Of a stretch of 64,000 nt of DNA, positions 53,736 to 63,118 are shown piece by piece. The position numbers and the translations under genes were made by a program. The number at the start of each line of letters is the position of its first letter. The stretch's first letter is position 1. Source of the DNA: Roseiarcus sp963717215 (lineage in GTDB: Bacteria; Pseudomonadota; Alphaproteobacteria; Rhizobiales; Beijerinckiaceae). The notes below the pieces were generated by a model. It did not search any database, was not told the DNA's origin, and worked only from the letters and a program-made list of their open reading frames with translations. The stretch is taken from assembly GCA_963717215.1 (NCBI GenBank), contig CAVQVS010000010.1:130835-194834 (forward strand), read 5' to 3'.

Positions 53736-54125
53736 TCAGATCTTCTTGCCGTCGGGACCGAACTGCTTGAGGTAAGCGATGACGTTCGCGATATCCTCGT
53801 CGGACTTAAGGCCGGGAAAGACCATTTTGGTTCCAGGGACCTTGGCTTTCGGGTCTCTCAGATATTCTTTGAGTGTGGCCTCGTCCCAGGTGATGCCCGA
53901 ACTCTTGTTGGCGTCGGAATAGTGATAATCGGGATAGGAGCCAGCCTTGCGGCCGACGACGCCGTTGAGGACCGGGCCGACCATATTCTTGGCGCCCTCG
54001 CCGATCTGGTGGCAGATCTTACACTTCATGAAGACCTTCTCGCCGGCCGCGGCATCCTGCGCCATCGCCGCGCCCATCGAAACAAGGAGCGCCGCCCCAG
54101 CAAGCGAAAAACACAACAGCTTCAC
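53736..54125 (-). CDS. Class I cytochrome c
   Basis: A 129-residue periplasmic cytochrome with a signal peptide (LLCFSLAGAALLVSMGAAMAQ), the heme site CKICH followed by QIGEGAKNMVGPVLNG, and the axial-Met segment GTKMVFPGLKSDEDIANVIAYL. It belongs to the c2/c550 type and could carry electrons from XoxG to the terminal oxidase. The start is a GTG at 54125 after GGGAGGATAAT. It is divergent from pqqA (284 bases). Confidence 0.88.
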   Translation of the reverse strand: MKLLCFSLAGAALLVSMGAAMAQDAAAGEKVFMKCKICHQIGEGAKNMVGPVLNGVVGRKAGSYPDYHYSDANKSSGITWDEATLKEYLRDPKAKVPGTKMVFPGLKSDEDIANVIAYLKQFGPDGKKI

Positions 54126-54409
54126 ATTATCCTCCCGGATCAGAGTACCCCGAACCGGCCCACCCGCAAAGCGAGCCGTCACGCAGAGCGTGACTTAGCA
54201 ATTGCGCCGTTCGAGGGATAGAGGTGCGCGTGTGGGAACGCCGCTCGGGGACTTGGGTTCCTCGAGCGATTCTTCCGCAACTCCGCAGGCCATCGTCGGA
54301 CAATCTGGTCCGCCGTTCAAACCACGTGACGCAGCCGGCGGCCGATGCTAGGTTTGGCGCTGTGGGACCCGAATGGGCCACGCGGAGAGAAACTCAAGGA
54401 GTTGGATTT

Positions 54410-54487
54410 ATGGCTTGGAATGTTCCGGTCGTTGTTGAAGTTTGCGCAGGCATGGAGGTCACTGCCTATCTTTCGGCGGAGATGTAA
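54410..54487 (+). CDS. pqqA: PQQ precursor peptide PqqA
   Basis: A 25-residue peptide reading MAWNVPVVVEVCAG then MEVTAYLSAEM. The Glu and Tyr of E-V-T-A-Y are the two residues that become PQQ. The start ATG at 54410 follows AAGGAG by about 9 bases; the longer in-frame ORF from 54224 is not needed. It stands alone, about 36 kb from pqqBCDE, and directly before the lut-type ABC genes. No second pqqA was seen in the window. Confidence 0.95.
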   Translation: MAWNVPVVVEVCAGMEVTAYLSAEM

Positions 54488-54807
54488 AAGTCGGCCGAAC
54501 GGCTCGCCTCTATAAGGCGAATTGGAGAGATGGCCGCTGGGCTAGCTGACAGCCGAGCTGGCAGACCGCTCTCCATGGCGTCGAGTCTAGCTATCGCGGC
54601 GGTCCTTACCCCGGCGATGAACGCCTCGACGAGTCGCCCGAGCGGGCGCCGTCGAATTCTCGCTAAACATTTCCTACGGATGAGGCCGGGGGCCGCGGGG
54701 GCTTCTCGCCCGGAGGAAATGTCCAACCCATCGCCTGCCTCGAAACGGTGCTGACGCTAGGGTTAGCCTCCGCAGGCCGCCTCGATGAAAAGGACTTGCC
54801 CCGCGGA
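54488..54807. other. Gene-free stretch between pqqA and lutA
   Basis: About 320 bases. Open frames here are Arg/Ser/Ala-rich and resemble no family. No terminator with a U-tract, RNA gene or repeat was found. Confidence 0.4.
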
Positions 54808-56063
54808 ATGTTCTCGTCTCAAGCAACGCTCAAGCGCTTGTCCGGCGTTTCCTCCGGCTTGCATGAATTGAAGGCGCTTTGCGCCCTTTTGGTTGTCGCT
54901 TTCGCTTTATACGCGGCGATCGGCCAGTCCGCAGCCGCCGACCCGCTTCCCGTCAAAGTCGGCGTCATCCACGAAGCGCATTCTCGCGAGACGATTTCGA
55001 TCCTCGATATCCCGCCTAAGGACGACTTCATCGCCGGCGCAACGCATGGCGATGGATGACAACAACACAACCGGCCGCTTCCTCGATCAATCCTTCTCGA
55101 TTGTCGACGCCAAGCTTGCCCCCGGCGAGGATCCCGCCGCAGCGCTAAAGAGCATGCTCGACGACGGCGTGCGCTTGTTCATCGTCGACCTTCCCCCTGC
55201 CGAGGTTCTCGCGGTCGCCGACGCCGCGCGCGCCTCTGGCGCACTGGTCTTCAATGCTGGCGCCCCGGACGATCGTCTGCGCGAGGAGGACTGCCGCGCC
55301 AATGTGATCCACGTCGCCCCGACTCGATCGATGCTCACCGATGGGCTCGCGCAATATCTGATTTGGAAGCAGTGGAGGCGCTGGCTACTGGTGGTCGGAT
55401 CGCATCCGGAGGACCAATTGCTCGCCGAAGCTTATCGGCGATCGGCAAAGAAATTCGGCGCGAAAATTGTCGAGGAGCGCGTTTACCAGGACACCGGCGG
55501 CGGGCGGCGCTCGGACTCGGGCAGCGTTCAGGTTCAGCGGCAGATGCCGGTCTTCACGCAAAACGCGCCTGATTATGACGTGCTCGTCGCGGCCGACGAA
55601 AGCGAGGTCTTCGCCGGCTTTCTCCCCTATCGCACCTGGGATCCCCGACCGGTCGTCGGCTCCGCGGGGTTACGGCCCGTGAGCTGGGACCCTTCGCACG
55701 AATTCTGGGGCGCCGTTCAGTTGCAGAACCGCTTTCAGCGCACGTTCAAGCGCGGCATGAGTGCGCGCGACAACCAGGCCTGGGAGGCCATGCGCTTGAT
55801 CGGCGACGCCGTCGCGCACACCAAATCCGCGGATCCCAAGGCGATCCGCGACGATCTTCTGTCGCCCAGGCTTCGCGCTCGGCGCATTCAAGGGTCAGGG
55901 ACTCACCGTGCGCTCGTGGAACCAGCAGCTTCGTCAGCCGATCCTGCTCACCGACGGGCGAGCCACGGTCTCGGTTTCGCCTCAGGAAGGCTTCCTGCAT
56001 CAGACGTCCGAACTCGACACCCTCGGCTTCGACAGGCCGGAGACCAAATGCAAACTTCAATGA
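54808..56063 (+). pseudogene. lutA: LutA-like ABC substrate-binding protein, PQQ-dehydrogenase-associated (two frameshifts)
   Basis: A periplasmic binding protein of the type associated with PQQ-dependent alcohol dehydrogenases. Signal peptide LKALCALLVVAFALYAAIG is followed by PLPVKVGVIHEAHSRETIS. The frame breaks at about 55032-55042 (IAGA then MAMDDNNTTGRFLDQSF) and again at 55868, where removing an A restores LLSPGFALGAFKGQG. It ends with the TGA at 56061. The repaired length is about 418 residues. In Methylorubrum LutA-E-F are required for lanthanide-dependent growth. The start is uncertain (ATG 54808 or a later TTG). Confidence 0.8.
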
Positions 56064-57047
56064 AACGCATCGCGCGGCGCGACGCCGCGTTTGACCCTTC
56101 TGGCCGGCCTCTGGGCGCTTTCGGGTTCGGCCCACGCGACGACCGCCTATATCACCAACGAGAAGGGCAATTCGATCTCCGTCATCGACCTTGACAAGCT
56201 CGAGGTCACACGCACCGTCAAGACTGGCCAGAGGCCCCGCGGCATCGCGCTAACCAAGGACGACGCGCTTGATGTTCGTATGCTCTTGGCGACGACGATA
56301 CGATTGCCATTATCGACACAAAGACACTGAAGCAGGTCGGCGAACTGCCGTCGGGCCCCGATCCCGAGCAATTGCGTGTGAGCCGGGATGGCAAACTCGT
56401 GTTCGTCGCCAACGAAAACGACGCGCTTCTGACCGCGATCGACATCGCGACGCGCAAGGTTGTTAGCGAATTTCCGGTCGGCGTCGAGCCTGAGGGCGTG
56501 GCTGTCAGTCCCGATGGCTCGATCGTCGTCAACACGTCCGAGACGACGAGCATGGCCCACCTCATCGACTGGCGGAACAAGAAGATGGTGGCCAACATTC
56601 TCGTCGACCCACGACCGCGCTACGCCGAGTACAACAAGGATGGCTCTGAGCTGTGGGTGACGTCGGAGGTCGGAGGAACCGTCAGCGTCATCGATCCGGT
56701 CAAGCACGTCATTAAGCAGAAGATTAGCGTTCGACGTGCCGGGGCTCGCGAAGGAGCAGATCCAGCCGGTCGGCATCCGCTTCAGCGCGGACGGCAAGCT
56801 CGCGTTCGTCGCGACAGGTCCGGCCAATCGCGTCGCTGTCATCGACGCTGCGACCAAGCAGGTGCTCAAATATCTGCTGGTCGGCCAGCGCGTCTGGCAA
56901 CTGGAGCTGACGCCGGATGGCAAGTATCTCCTGACGACCAACGGCGTCTCGAATGACGTATCGGTCATCGATGTGGCCGCGCTGAAGGTGATCAAATCGA
57001 TTCCCGTCGGTTCGTTTCCTTGGGGCGTCGCGATCTCGAAGCAATGA
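56060..57047 (+). pseudogene. PQQ-associated YVTN beta-propeller protein (four frameshifts)
   Basis: A secreted propeller with repeats such as TAYITNEKGNSISVIDL, VANENDALLTAIDIATRKV and LLTTNGVSNDVSVIDVAALKV. The ATG at 56060 overlaps the lutA stop. Frame breaks lie at about 56080-56092, 56268-56271 (extra T), 56283-56290 (extra T) and 56722-56729 (extra A). Each is repaired by removing one base, giving for instance DDALMFVCSGDDDTIAI. The repaired length is about 328 residues. The family (PQQ-dependent catabolism-associated beta-propeller) lies in lut and ped clusters. The end overlaps lutE by ATGA. Confidence 0.8.
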
Positions 57048-57823
57048 CTGTCGTCGCCGACGCCATGCCGAAGGCGGCCGTCAGCGCGCTCTCGGTCGAG
57101 AAGGTGTCGCACGCCTATGGCGCGCGGATCGCTCTGGATGAGGTGAGCTTCGACGTCGCGCCGGCGAGTTTCACCGTGCTCTTGGGCCTGAACGGCGCCG
57201 GCAAGAGCACGCTCTTCTCGGTGATCACGCATCTTTATGTGAGCCGGTCGGGAGCCGTTCGCATTTTCGGCCGCGACGTCGCGCGCAACAGCGGCGCGGC
57301 TCTCGCGCAGCTCGGGGTCGTCTTTCAGCAGCGCACGCTCGATCCCGATCTTAGCGTCGCGCAGAACCTCGCCTACCATGGCGCCTTGCACGGCATCGGC
57401 GCGCGCGAGACGCGCGAGCGAGGCGCGATCCAACTCGCCCGCGTCGGTCTCGCCGACCGGGCGGGCGACAAGGTGCGCTTCCTTTCCGGCGGTCAGATGC
57501 GGCGGGTCGAGATCGCGCGGGCGCTCCTGCACCGGCCGCGCATGCTGCTGCTTGATGAGCCGACGGCGGGGCTCGACATCAAGGCGCGGGCCGGGATCCT
57601 CGAGGTCGTACGGGGCCTCGTCGCTGACGAAGGAATAGGCGTCCTTTGGGCGACCCATCTCGTCGACGAGATTCGCGACGAAGACCATGTGGTCGTGCTG
57701 CACAACGGGCGTGTGCTCGCGAACGGCCCGTCCCGTTCCGTTGTCGGTGACGCAGGCGCGCGTTCGATCGGCGAGGCGTTCACGGCCTTGACGGGCGACG
57801 GCAAAGAAGGAGGCGAATGGTGA
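57044..57823 (+). CDS. lutE: ABC transporter ATP-binding protein, LutE-like (PQQ-associated)
   Basis: A 259-residue ATPase: Walker A GLNGAGKST, Q-loop VVFQQRTLDPDLSV, signature LSGGQMRR and Walker B MLLLDEPTAGLD, then the switch His in ATHLVDE. It belongs to the ABC ATPases linked with PQQ-dependent alcohol dehydrogenases; with LutA and LutF it forms the lut exporter/importer, whose substrate is thought to relate to lanthanides. The ATG at 57044 overlaps the propeller gene. Unlike its neighbours it has no frame break. Confidence 0.88.
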   Translation: MTVVADAMPKAAVSALSVEKVSHAYGARIALDEVSFDVAPASFTVLLGLNGAGKSTLFSVITHLYVSRSGAVRIFGRDVARNSGAALAQLGVVFQQRTLDPDLSVAQNLAYHGALHGIGARETRERGAIQLARVGLADRAGDKVRFLSGGQMRRVEIARALLHRPRMLLLDEPTAGLDIKARAGILEVVRGLVADEGIGVLWATHLVDEIRDEDHVVVLHNGRVLANGPSRSVVGDAGARSIGEAFTALTGDGKEGGEW

Positions 57824-58656
57824 GCGACGCCGTCCTTGAGGGCGACCGGCCGTTCGGCTGGACGCAGCGCCTGATCTGCCTCTACGGCATCGTATGGCGC
57901 GAAAGCCTGCGCTTTCTTCACCAGCGCGAGCGCTTCATTTCCGCGCTGGTGCGCCCGCTGGTCTGGCTGTTCATTTTCGCAGCCGGATTTCGGCAAACGC
58001 TCGGCGTGTCGATCATGCCGCCCTACGACACCTACGTTCTCTACGAGGTCTATATCGCGCCGGGACTGATCGCGATGATCCAGCTCTTCAACGGCATGCA
58101 ATCCTCGCTGTCGATGGTCTACGACCGCGAAATGGGCAGCATGCGCATGCTGCTGGTCAGTCCCGCGCCGCGCTGGTTTCTCCTGACGTCGAAGCTGATC
58201 GCGGGCGTCGCGGTTTCGATTTTGCAGGTCTATGCGTTTCTTGTCATCGCTTATTTCTGGGAGATCGAGCCGCCGACCTGGTGGGGCTATCTCACAATTC
58301 TGCCGGCGCTGGCGTTGTCCGGCTTGATGCTTGGCGCGCTCGGCATGCTGTTGTCGTCGCTCATCAAGCAGCTCGAGAATTTCGCCGGAGTGATGAACTT
58401 CGTCATTTTCCCCATGTTCTTCGCGTCCTCCGCCCTCTATCCGCTATGGCGCGTGCAGGAGGGAAGCCCGTGGCTGGCGACCGTCTGCCGGCTGAACCCT
58501 TTCACGCATGCGGTCGAACTGATCCGCTTCGCCTTCTACCAGCAGGTCAATTGGCTGGCGCTCGCGGTCGTGGCGGGATGCACAGTCGTGTTCCTCGGCG
58601 GCGCTGTGATCGCCTACGATCCGGCGCGCGGCATGCTCATGCGCCGGGGCGGCTGA
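57817..58656 (+). CDS. lutF: ABC-2 type permease, LutF-like (PQQ-associated)
   Basis: A 279-residue ABC-2 permease with six membrane helices (for example LVRPLVWLFIFAAGF, LIAGVAVSILQVYAFLVIAYF, ALALSGLMLGALGMLLSSL, NFVIFPMFFASSALYPL). It is the membrane partner of LutE and overlaps it by 7 bases (ATG at 57817, or GTG at 57820). The frame is intact. ABC-2 permeases usually export, so whether this system imports or exports is unresolved. Confidence 0.88.
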   Translation: MVSDAVLEGDRPFGWTQRLICLYGIVWRESLRFLHQRERFISALVRPLVWLFIFAAGFRQTLGVSIMPPYDTYVLYEVYIAPGLIAMIQLFNGMQSSLSMVYDREMGSMRMLLVSPAPRWFLLTSKLIAGVAVSILQVYAFLVIAYFWEIEPPTWWGYLTILPALALSGLMLGALGMLLSSLIKQLENFAGVMNFVIFPMFFASSALYPLWRVQEGSPWLATVCRLNPFTHAVELIRFAFYQQVNWLALAVVAGCTVVFLGGAVIAYDPARGMLMRRGG

Positions 58657-59665
58657 TGCGCGGCCGAGCCCAAGGAACGCTCACGATCAAGCGCATGCTC
58701 CTCGCCGTTCTCGCTGTCGCCGCGAGCGCCGTATCTGGCGTCTAGCGCCGAAGCCGCCGACCCCTTGCGCATCGCCGTCCAGAAAACCGGAACGGCGTCT
58801 TGGGAAATCGAGGTGATCAAGGCGCGCGGGCTCGACAAGGCCGCCAATCTCGACATCGAGACGATCGAGCTTGCTTCGACCGACGCGGCCAAGGTCGCTC
58901 TGATGGGCGGCGGCCGCCGATATGGTCGTCGAGGACTGGCTTTGGGCGGCGCGTGAACGCGCGCTCGGCGACAAGCTTCTGTTCACGCCCTATTCGACCG
59001 CGCTGGGCGCGGTGATGGCGCCGAAGGATTCGCCGGTCCATGCGGTCGCCGATCTCGCCGGCCGATCGATTGGCGTCGCCGGCGGACCGCTCGACAAGAG
59101 CTGGCTTCTGTTGCGGGCGGCGCGCTCGGCTCTGGGCTCGACCTCACCAAGGAAGCCCGGCCGTCCTACGGCGCGCCGCCGCTCATCGCCGAGAAACTCG
59201 CCCAGGGCGAGACCGATGCCGCGCTCGAATACTGGAATTTCTCCGCCGATCTTGAGGGGCGGGGCTTCCGCCGCGCAATTGAAATGTCGGATGTCGAGAA
59301 GGCGCTCGGCGCAAGCGGCCCGGTCGCGATGACCGGCTATGTCTTCAGCGAGGCTTTCGCGGCTTCGCACAAGGATCGTTCTGCGGCGTTATTTCACCGC
59401 CGCCGCGGAGGCGCGCAAAATCCTGGCCGAAGATCCGAGCGCCTGGGACCCGATCAAGGCGCGGCTCCGGTTGAAAGACGACGCAGCGCTCGCCGTCTAT
59501 CGCCAGCGCTATCTCGAAGGCGTGCCGAAACGAACGATCGCCGATGAGGCCGCGGACGCGCGCGTCCTCTATCGCCGACTGGCGGCGGTCGGCGGCGAGG
59601 CGCTGGTCGGCAAGGCCAAGGAGCTCGACCCCGGTCTCTTCTACGATCCCGTGACGAGCGAATAG
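58656..59665 (+). pseudogene. NitT/TauA-type ABC substrate-binding protein (four frameshifts)
   Basis: The ATG at 58656 overlaps the lutF stop, or the ATG at 58695 starts it closer to the signal peptide (MLLAVLAVAASAV). Pieces in three frames join as ADPLRIAVQKTGTASWEIEV, then DMVVEDWLWAARERALGDK, then LDLTKEARPSYGAPPLIAE, then LRRYFTAAAEARKILAED to the stop at 59663-59665. Breaks are at about 58729-58738, 58905-58915, 59129-59137 and 59371-59381. The repaired length is about 335 residues. It resembles sulfonate/nitrate-type binding proteins; the ligand is unknown. Permease and ATPase genes follow. Confidence 0.75.
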
Positions 59666-59668
59666 GAC

Positions 59669-60414
59669 GTGATGACGCGTCTCATCTCGCTCGTCGCGCT
59701 CATTTGCCTTGTGGCAAATCGCTGCGCATTTCGCCAATCCGCGGCTGCTTCCAGGCCCGATGGCGGTGCTCGCGACGATGAGGTCCGAGGCCGCGTCGGG
59801 CGCGCTGTTTGCAGGCGCTCGGCGTCACGCTCGCCCGCGTCGCGGCGGCGTTCCTGCTCGCGATGGCGGTCGGATCGGCGATCGGCTACGCGATGGGGCG
59901 CAAGCGCGCTCTTTGATCGCGCGGCCGACCCATGGGTCATCGTGCTCTTGAACCTGCCCGCGCTGGTCATCATCGTTCTCGCTTATATCTGGGTCGGGCT
60001 CAACGAAGCGGCGGCGATCGGCGCGGTGGCGCTCAACAAATTGCCCGTCACGGTCGTCACCATACGCGAGGGCGTGCGCGCGCTCGACACGAGGCTCGAC
60101 GAAATGGCGCATGTGTTCGGCTTCTCGCCGCATGAAGCGGCTCGCCCATGTCGTTGCGCCGCAGCTCGCGCCCTATTTCGCCGCGGCGACGCGCGCGGGC
60201 CTGTCGCTCGTGTGGAAGATCGTGCTGGTGGTCGAGCTGATGGGCCGGCCGAACGGCGTGGGGTTCGAAATCAATACCGCCTTCCAGCTGTTCGACGTCC
60301 CGCTCCTGCTCGCCTACGCCCTGCCCTTCACGGCGATCATGCTCGTCATCGAAACACTTCGCGGTGCAACCCTTTGAACGTCATGTCTCGCGTTGGCGAC
60401 CGCGCGCGGCTTGA
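59669..60414 (+). pseudogene. NitT/TauA-type ABC permease (five frameshifts)
   Basis: Pieces join as MTRLISLVALICL, WQIAAHFANPRLLPGP, ALGVTLARVAAAFLLAMAVG, FDRAADPWVIVLLNLPALVI, MKRLAHVVAPQLAPYFAAAT and FAVQPFERHVSRWRPRAA, ending with TGA at 60412-60414. The EAA-loop-like region (KRLAHVVAPQLAPYF) and helices match SsuC/TauC permeases. Breaks are at about 59706-59712, 59807-59815, 59901-59913, 60128-60132 and 60351-60361, all repaired by removing one base. The repaired length is about 247 residues. Confidence 0.75.
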
Positions 60415-61113
60415 AGCGCGCGTCGCGAGGAAGTCCTTCCGGACCGCGTCGGGGCAGAAGCGTTCCCGTCCTCGCCAATCTTTCGTTCGCGCTCGAGGAG
60501 GGCGAGACCGGCGCGCTGATCGGGCCGTCCGGCTGCGGCAAGTCGACGCTGATGCGCATTCTCGCCGGCCTCGATCGCGATTTCGAGGGCTCGGTCCACG
60601 TCCCCGACGGATGGCCGAGTGGGCATGGTGTTTCAGGAGCCGCGGCTCCTGCCGTGGCGCAGCGTCGAGGACAACGTGCGTCTTGCCGCGCCCAACGCCA
60701 GCGAAGCCGAGATCGCGGCCTTGTTCGCCGCGCTCGGCCTCTCCGAGCACCGGACGCATTTTCCTGGCGAGCTCTCGGTCGGGCTGGCGCGGCGCGCGGC
60801 GCTGGCGCGCGCGTTCGCCGTTCGCCCGACCTTGCTGCTGCTCGACGAGCCCTTCGTTTCGCTCGACGCGCCGCTCGCCCGGCAGCTGCAACGCGACCTT
60901 GCGAGGCTCGTCGAAAGCCGCGGCATGATCACCGTGCTCGTCACCCACGACATCGACGAGGCGATCGCGCTCGCCGATCGAATCTTCGTGCTCTCCGCGC
61001 GGCCCGCGCATGTGGTGGGCGAGATCCGAGTCGAGAGCCCCCGCGCGGCGATGAGCGACGAAGAGCGCAAGGCGATCGCGGCGCGGATCGAGGCCCTTCG
61101 GGAGGCGGGCTGA
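60383..61113 (+). pseudogene. NitT/TauA-type ABC ATP-binding protein (two frameshifts)
   Basis: The ATG at 60383 lies inside the permease 3' end. Pieces join as LEARVARKSFRTASGQ, VPVLANLSFALEEGETGAL, and VGMVFQEPRLLPWRSVEDNV. Walker A is GPSGCGKST, the signature region LSVGLARRAALARA is degenerate (SVGLA rather than SGGQ), Walker B is LLLLDEPFVSLD and the switch THDIDEA. Breaks are at about 60455-60460 and 60611-60620. The repaired length is about 243 residues. It is the ATPase of the second ABC system. Confidence 0.78.
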
Positions 61114-61310
61114 ATCTTCTTTCATCCGAGGCCGGCGCAGGAGACCCTGTTTACGCGTCGGTTTTGCGTGATTCCAATGGGTTGGGACGCGATTAGCGAG
61201 CCAGCTTGGCCATATTATACAAAGTAATTCAGTTATTTATGCCTCAGTGCTCCGTTCGAAGAGCCGGAGAACGCCAAGGTCCCGTGATCGGGGCCTCAAT
61301 GACGACAGGC

Positions 61311-61698
61311 TCACTTGTCGTCGTACTTGATATAGGCGAATCGCTGATCGCCCGCCGGCGTCCCTTCGAGCGCGCCGCCCTCTTTGCCGGGGCGCCACGA
61401 GACGAATTCCTCGATCTTGCGCGCCAGTTCGAAGTCCTTGTCGGTGATTCCCTTGGCGCTATGGTTTTGCAATTTCACCTCGACCCAGGCGTAGGACGCG
61501 GCGATATCGGGATGGTGCCAGGCGGCCTCCGCGAGGTGGCCGACCGCGTTGATCACCATCAGCGTGCCCTTCCAGCCGGAGGTGCGGAAGGTCCGTCTGA
61601 TCCAGCCGTTTTCGTAACGCCAATGCGGCAGCTCGCGCTTGAGCCGCGCCTCGATCTCGTCCGGCTTGATAGACGCGCTCTTTGGACTCTTCGCTCAT
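61311..61698 (-). CDS. Pterin-4a-carbinolamine dehydratase family protein (frameshifted in this sequence)
   Basis: A PhhB/DCoH-fold protein. The C-terminal frame reads MVINAVGHLAEAAWHHPDIAAS and VEVKLQNHSAKGITDKDFELA, with the conserved HHPD and H/N residues. The N-terminal part from the ATG at 61698 reads MSEESK, then after a break at about 61676-61684 SIKPDEIEARLKRELPHWRYE. Removing one base gives about 128 residues. The enzyme dehydrates hydroxypterins; in this C1 neighbourhood a pterin-related role is possible. It is convergent with the ATPase and downstream of the LivK-like gene. Confidence 0.82.
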
Positions 61699-61742
61699 TG
61701 CATTTCTCCGATCAGCTTCACGCGGTGCGATCCATTCGCCCG

Positions 61743-62954
61743 TCACTTCACCAGCGCGCAGCCGCCTTGATCGAGCGGCCGGAAGGCGGCCTCGGGCGGA
61801 ATTGTCTCGATGAGATCATAGACGTCGAACCGGCTCTTCGATTGTTGTGGCGACTTGACCTTGAACACATACATCGCGTGCGTCGCGCGGCCGTCGGCGC
61901 GCACGACGACAGGACCGAAGAGCGGATCGTCGATCGGCGACTTCTTCATTTCGGCGACCACCTTGTCGCCTTCAATGGTTCCCGCTCGCTTGACGGCGCG
62001 CAGATACGCGAGCGTCGCCGAATAGGCCGCCGCCTGATCCTCGGTCGGCATCTTGCCGCCCATCCGCTCGGCGAAGCGCGCGGCGAAGGCGCGCGTCGCA
62101 TCATTGAGATCCCAATAGAACGCTTCGGACAGGATGAGACCCTGCGCCGCGCTCAGTCCGAGCGCGTCGATGTCGGTGATCTGCAGGAACAGCGCTGCGA
62201 GCCTGCGGTCGGGCCCGACGATCTGAAACTCGGCCGCCTGGCGAATGGCGTTGATCGCGTCGGCGCCGGTGTCGGCGAGCGCGATCACTTTCGCGCCCGA
62301 CGCTTGCGCCTGCAACAGATACGAGCCGAAATCCGTTGCGCCGAGCGGATGCGACACCGAGCCGAGCACCGAGCCGCCCGCTTTGACGATCGCCTCGGTC
62401 GCGTCGCGTTGCAGAGCCTTGCCGAGAGCGTAGTCGAAGCTGATGAAATACCAGGTCGAACCGCCCATTTTGGTGATCGTGCGGCCGACCGCGTTTCCGA
62501 GCGCCCAGGTGTCGAGAGCCCATTGGACCGTGGTCGGCTGACAGAATTTTCCGGTGAGATCCGAGGTCGCGGTCGCCGAAGCGAGCATCGCGCGATTCTT
62601 CTCATGCATGAGGCTGTTAACGGCGAGACCAACGCCGGAATTGGCGAGATCGACGATCGCGTCGACGCCCTCCTGATCCACCCATCGCCGGGCGATCGCG
62701 ACGCCGATGTCGGGCTTGTTCTGATGATCGGCGAAAATGATCTCGACCTTGAGTCCGCCCGCTTCCTTGGCGAAATCCTCGGCCGCGAGCTGAGCGCCGA
62801 CAAGCGATCCCTTGCCGACCTGATCGGCGAACGGCCCGGAGAAGTCGCTCAACACGCCGATCTTGATCGTGTCGCCCGGAATTTGCGCCGACGCCTCAGT
62901 GCCCAATCCAGCGAGCACGGCGACGGCGAACGCCGCGCGCAGGAGCAGCCGCAT
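61743..62954 (-). CDS. LivK-like ABC substrate-binding protein
   Basis: A 403-residue periplasmic binding protein (branched-chain amino acid/urea type) with a signal peptide (LLLRAAFAVAVLAGLGTEASA). Mature sequence begins DTIKIGVLSDFSGPFADQVG and includes ISFDYALGKALQRDATEAI. Such proteins occur in clusters with PQQ dehydrogenases; the ligand is unknown. The ATG at 62954 is chosen for the signal peptide. No dedicated permease is adjacent. The frame is intact, unlike the genes to its left. Confidence 0.85.
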   Translation of the reverse strand: MRLLLRAAFAVAVLAGLGTEASAQIPGDTIKIGVLSDFSGPFADQVGKGSLVGAQLAAEDFAKEAGGLKVEIIFADHQNKPDIGVAIARRWVDQEGVDAIVDLANSGVGLAVNSLMHEKNRAMLASATATSDLTGKFCQPTTVQWALDTWALGNAVGRTITKMGGSTWYFISFDYALGKALQRDATEAIVKAGGSVLGSVSHPLGATDFGSYLLQAQASGAKVIALADTGADAINAIRQAAEFQIVGPDRRLAALFLQITDIDALGLSAAQGLILSEAFYWDLNDATRAFAARFAERMGGKMPTEDQAAAYSATLAYLRAVKRAGTIEGDKVVAEMKKSPIDDPLFGPVVVRADGRATHAMYVFKVKSPQQSKSRFDVYDLIETIPPEAAFRPLDQGGCALVK

Positions 62955-63118
62955 GTCAACCTTGCACGCATGGGCGATCCTCCGAATTCTGTCCGTCCGC
63001 CCGATACCCGATAGCGGCAGACTGGCGTTTATATTGCGATGGCCCAGCCGACCGGACAAGCCCTGCAAGCGGACGCCTCGGCGATGTGCGAGAATGGCCG
63101 CAGGAAAAGGATGAAACG

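Noticed and set aside
54224..54487. An 87-codon frame ending in the PqqA sequence
   Set aside because: Only the last 25 codons look like protein and they are a complete PqqA with its own ribosome site; the upstream codons are non-coding.
54530..54754. A 74-codon open frame after pqqA
   Set aside because: Composition is Ser/Arg/Ala-rich with no ribosome site; no support as a gene.
56147..57703. A 518-codon open frame on the minus strand
   Set aside because: It is antisense to the beta-propeller and lutE, whose motifs are unmistakable.
61206..63014. A 602-codon open frame on the plus strand
   Set aside because: It is antisense to the LivK-like gene and pterin dehydratase; the Arg/Asp-rich composition is typical of the complement of a high-GC gene.
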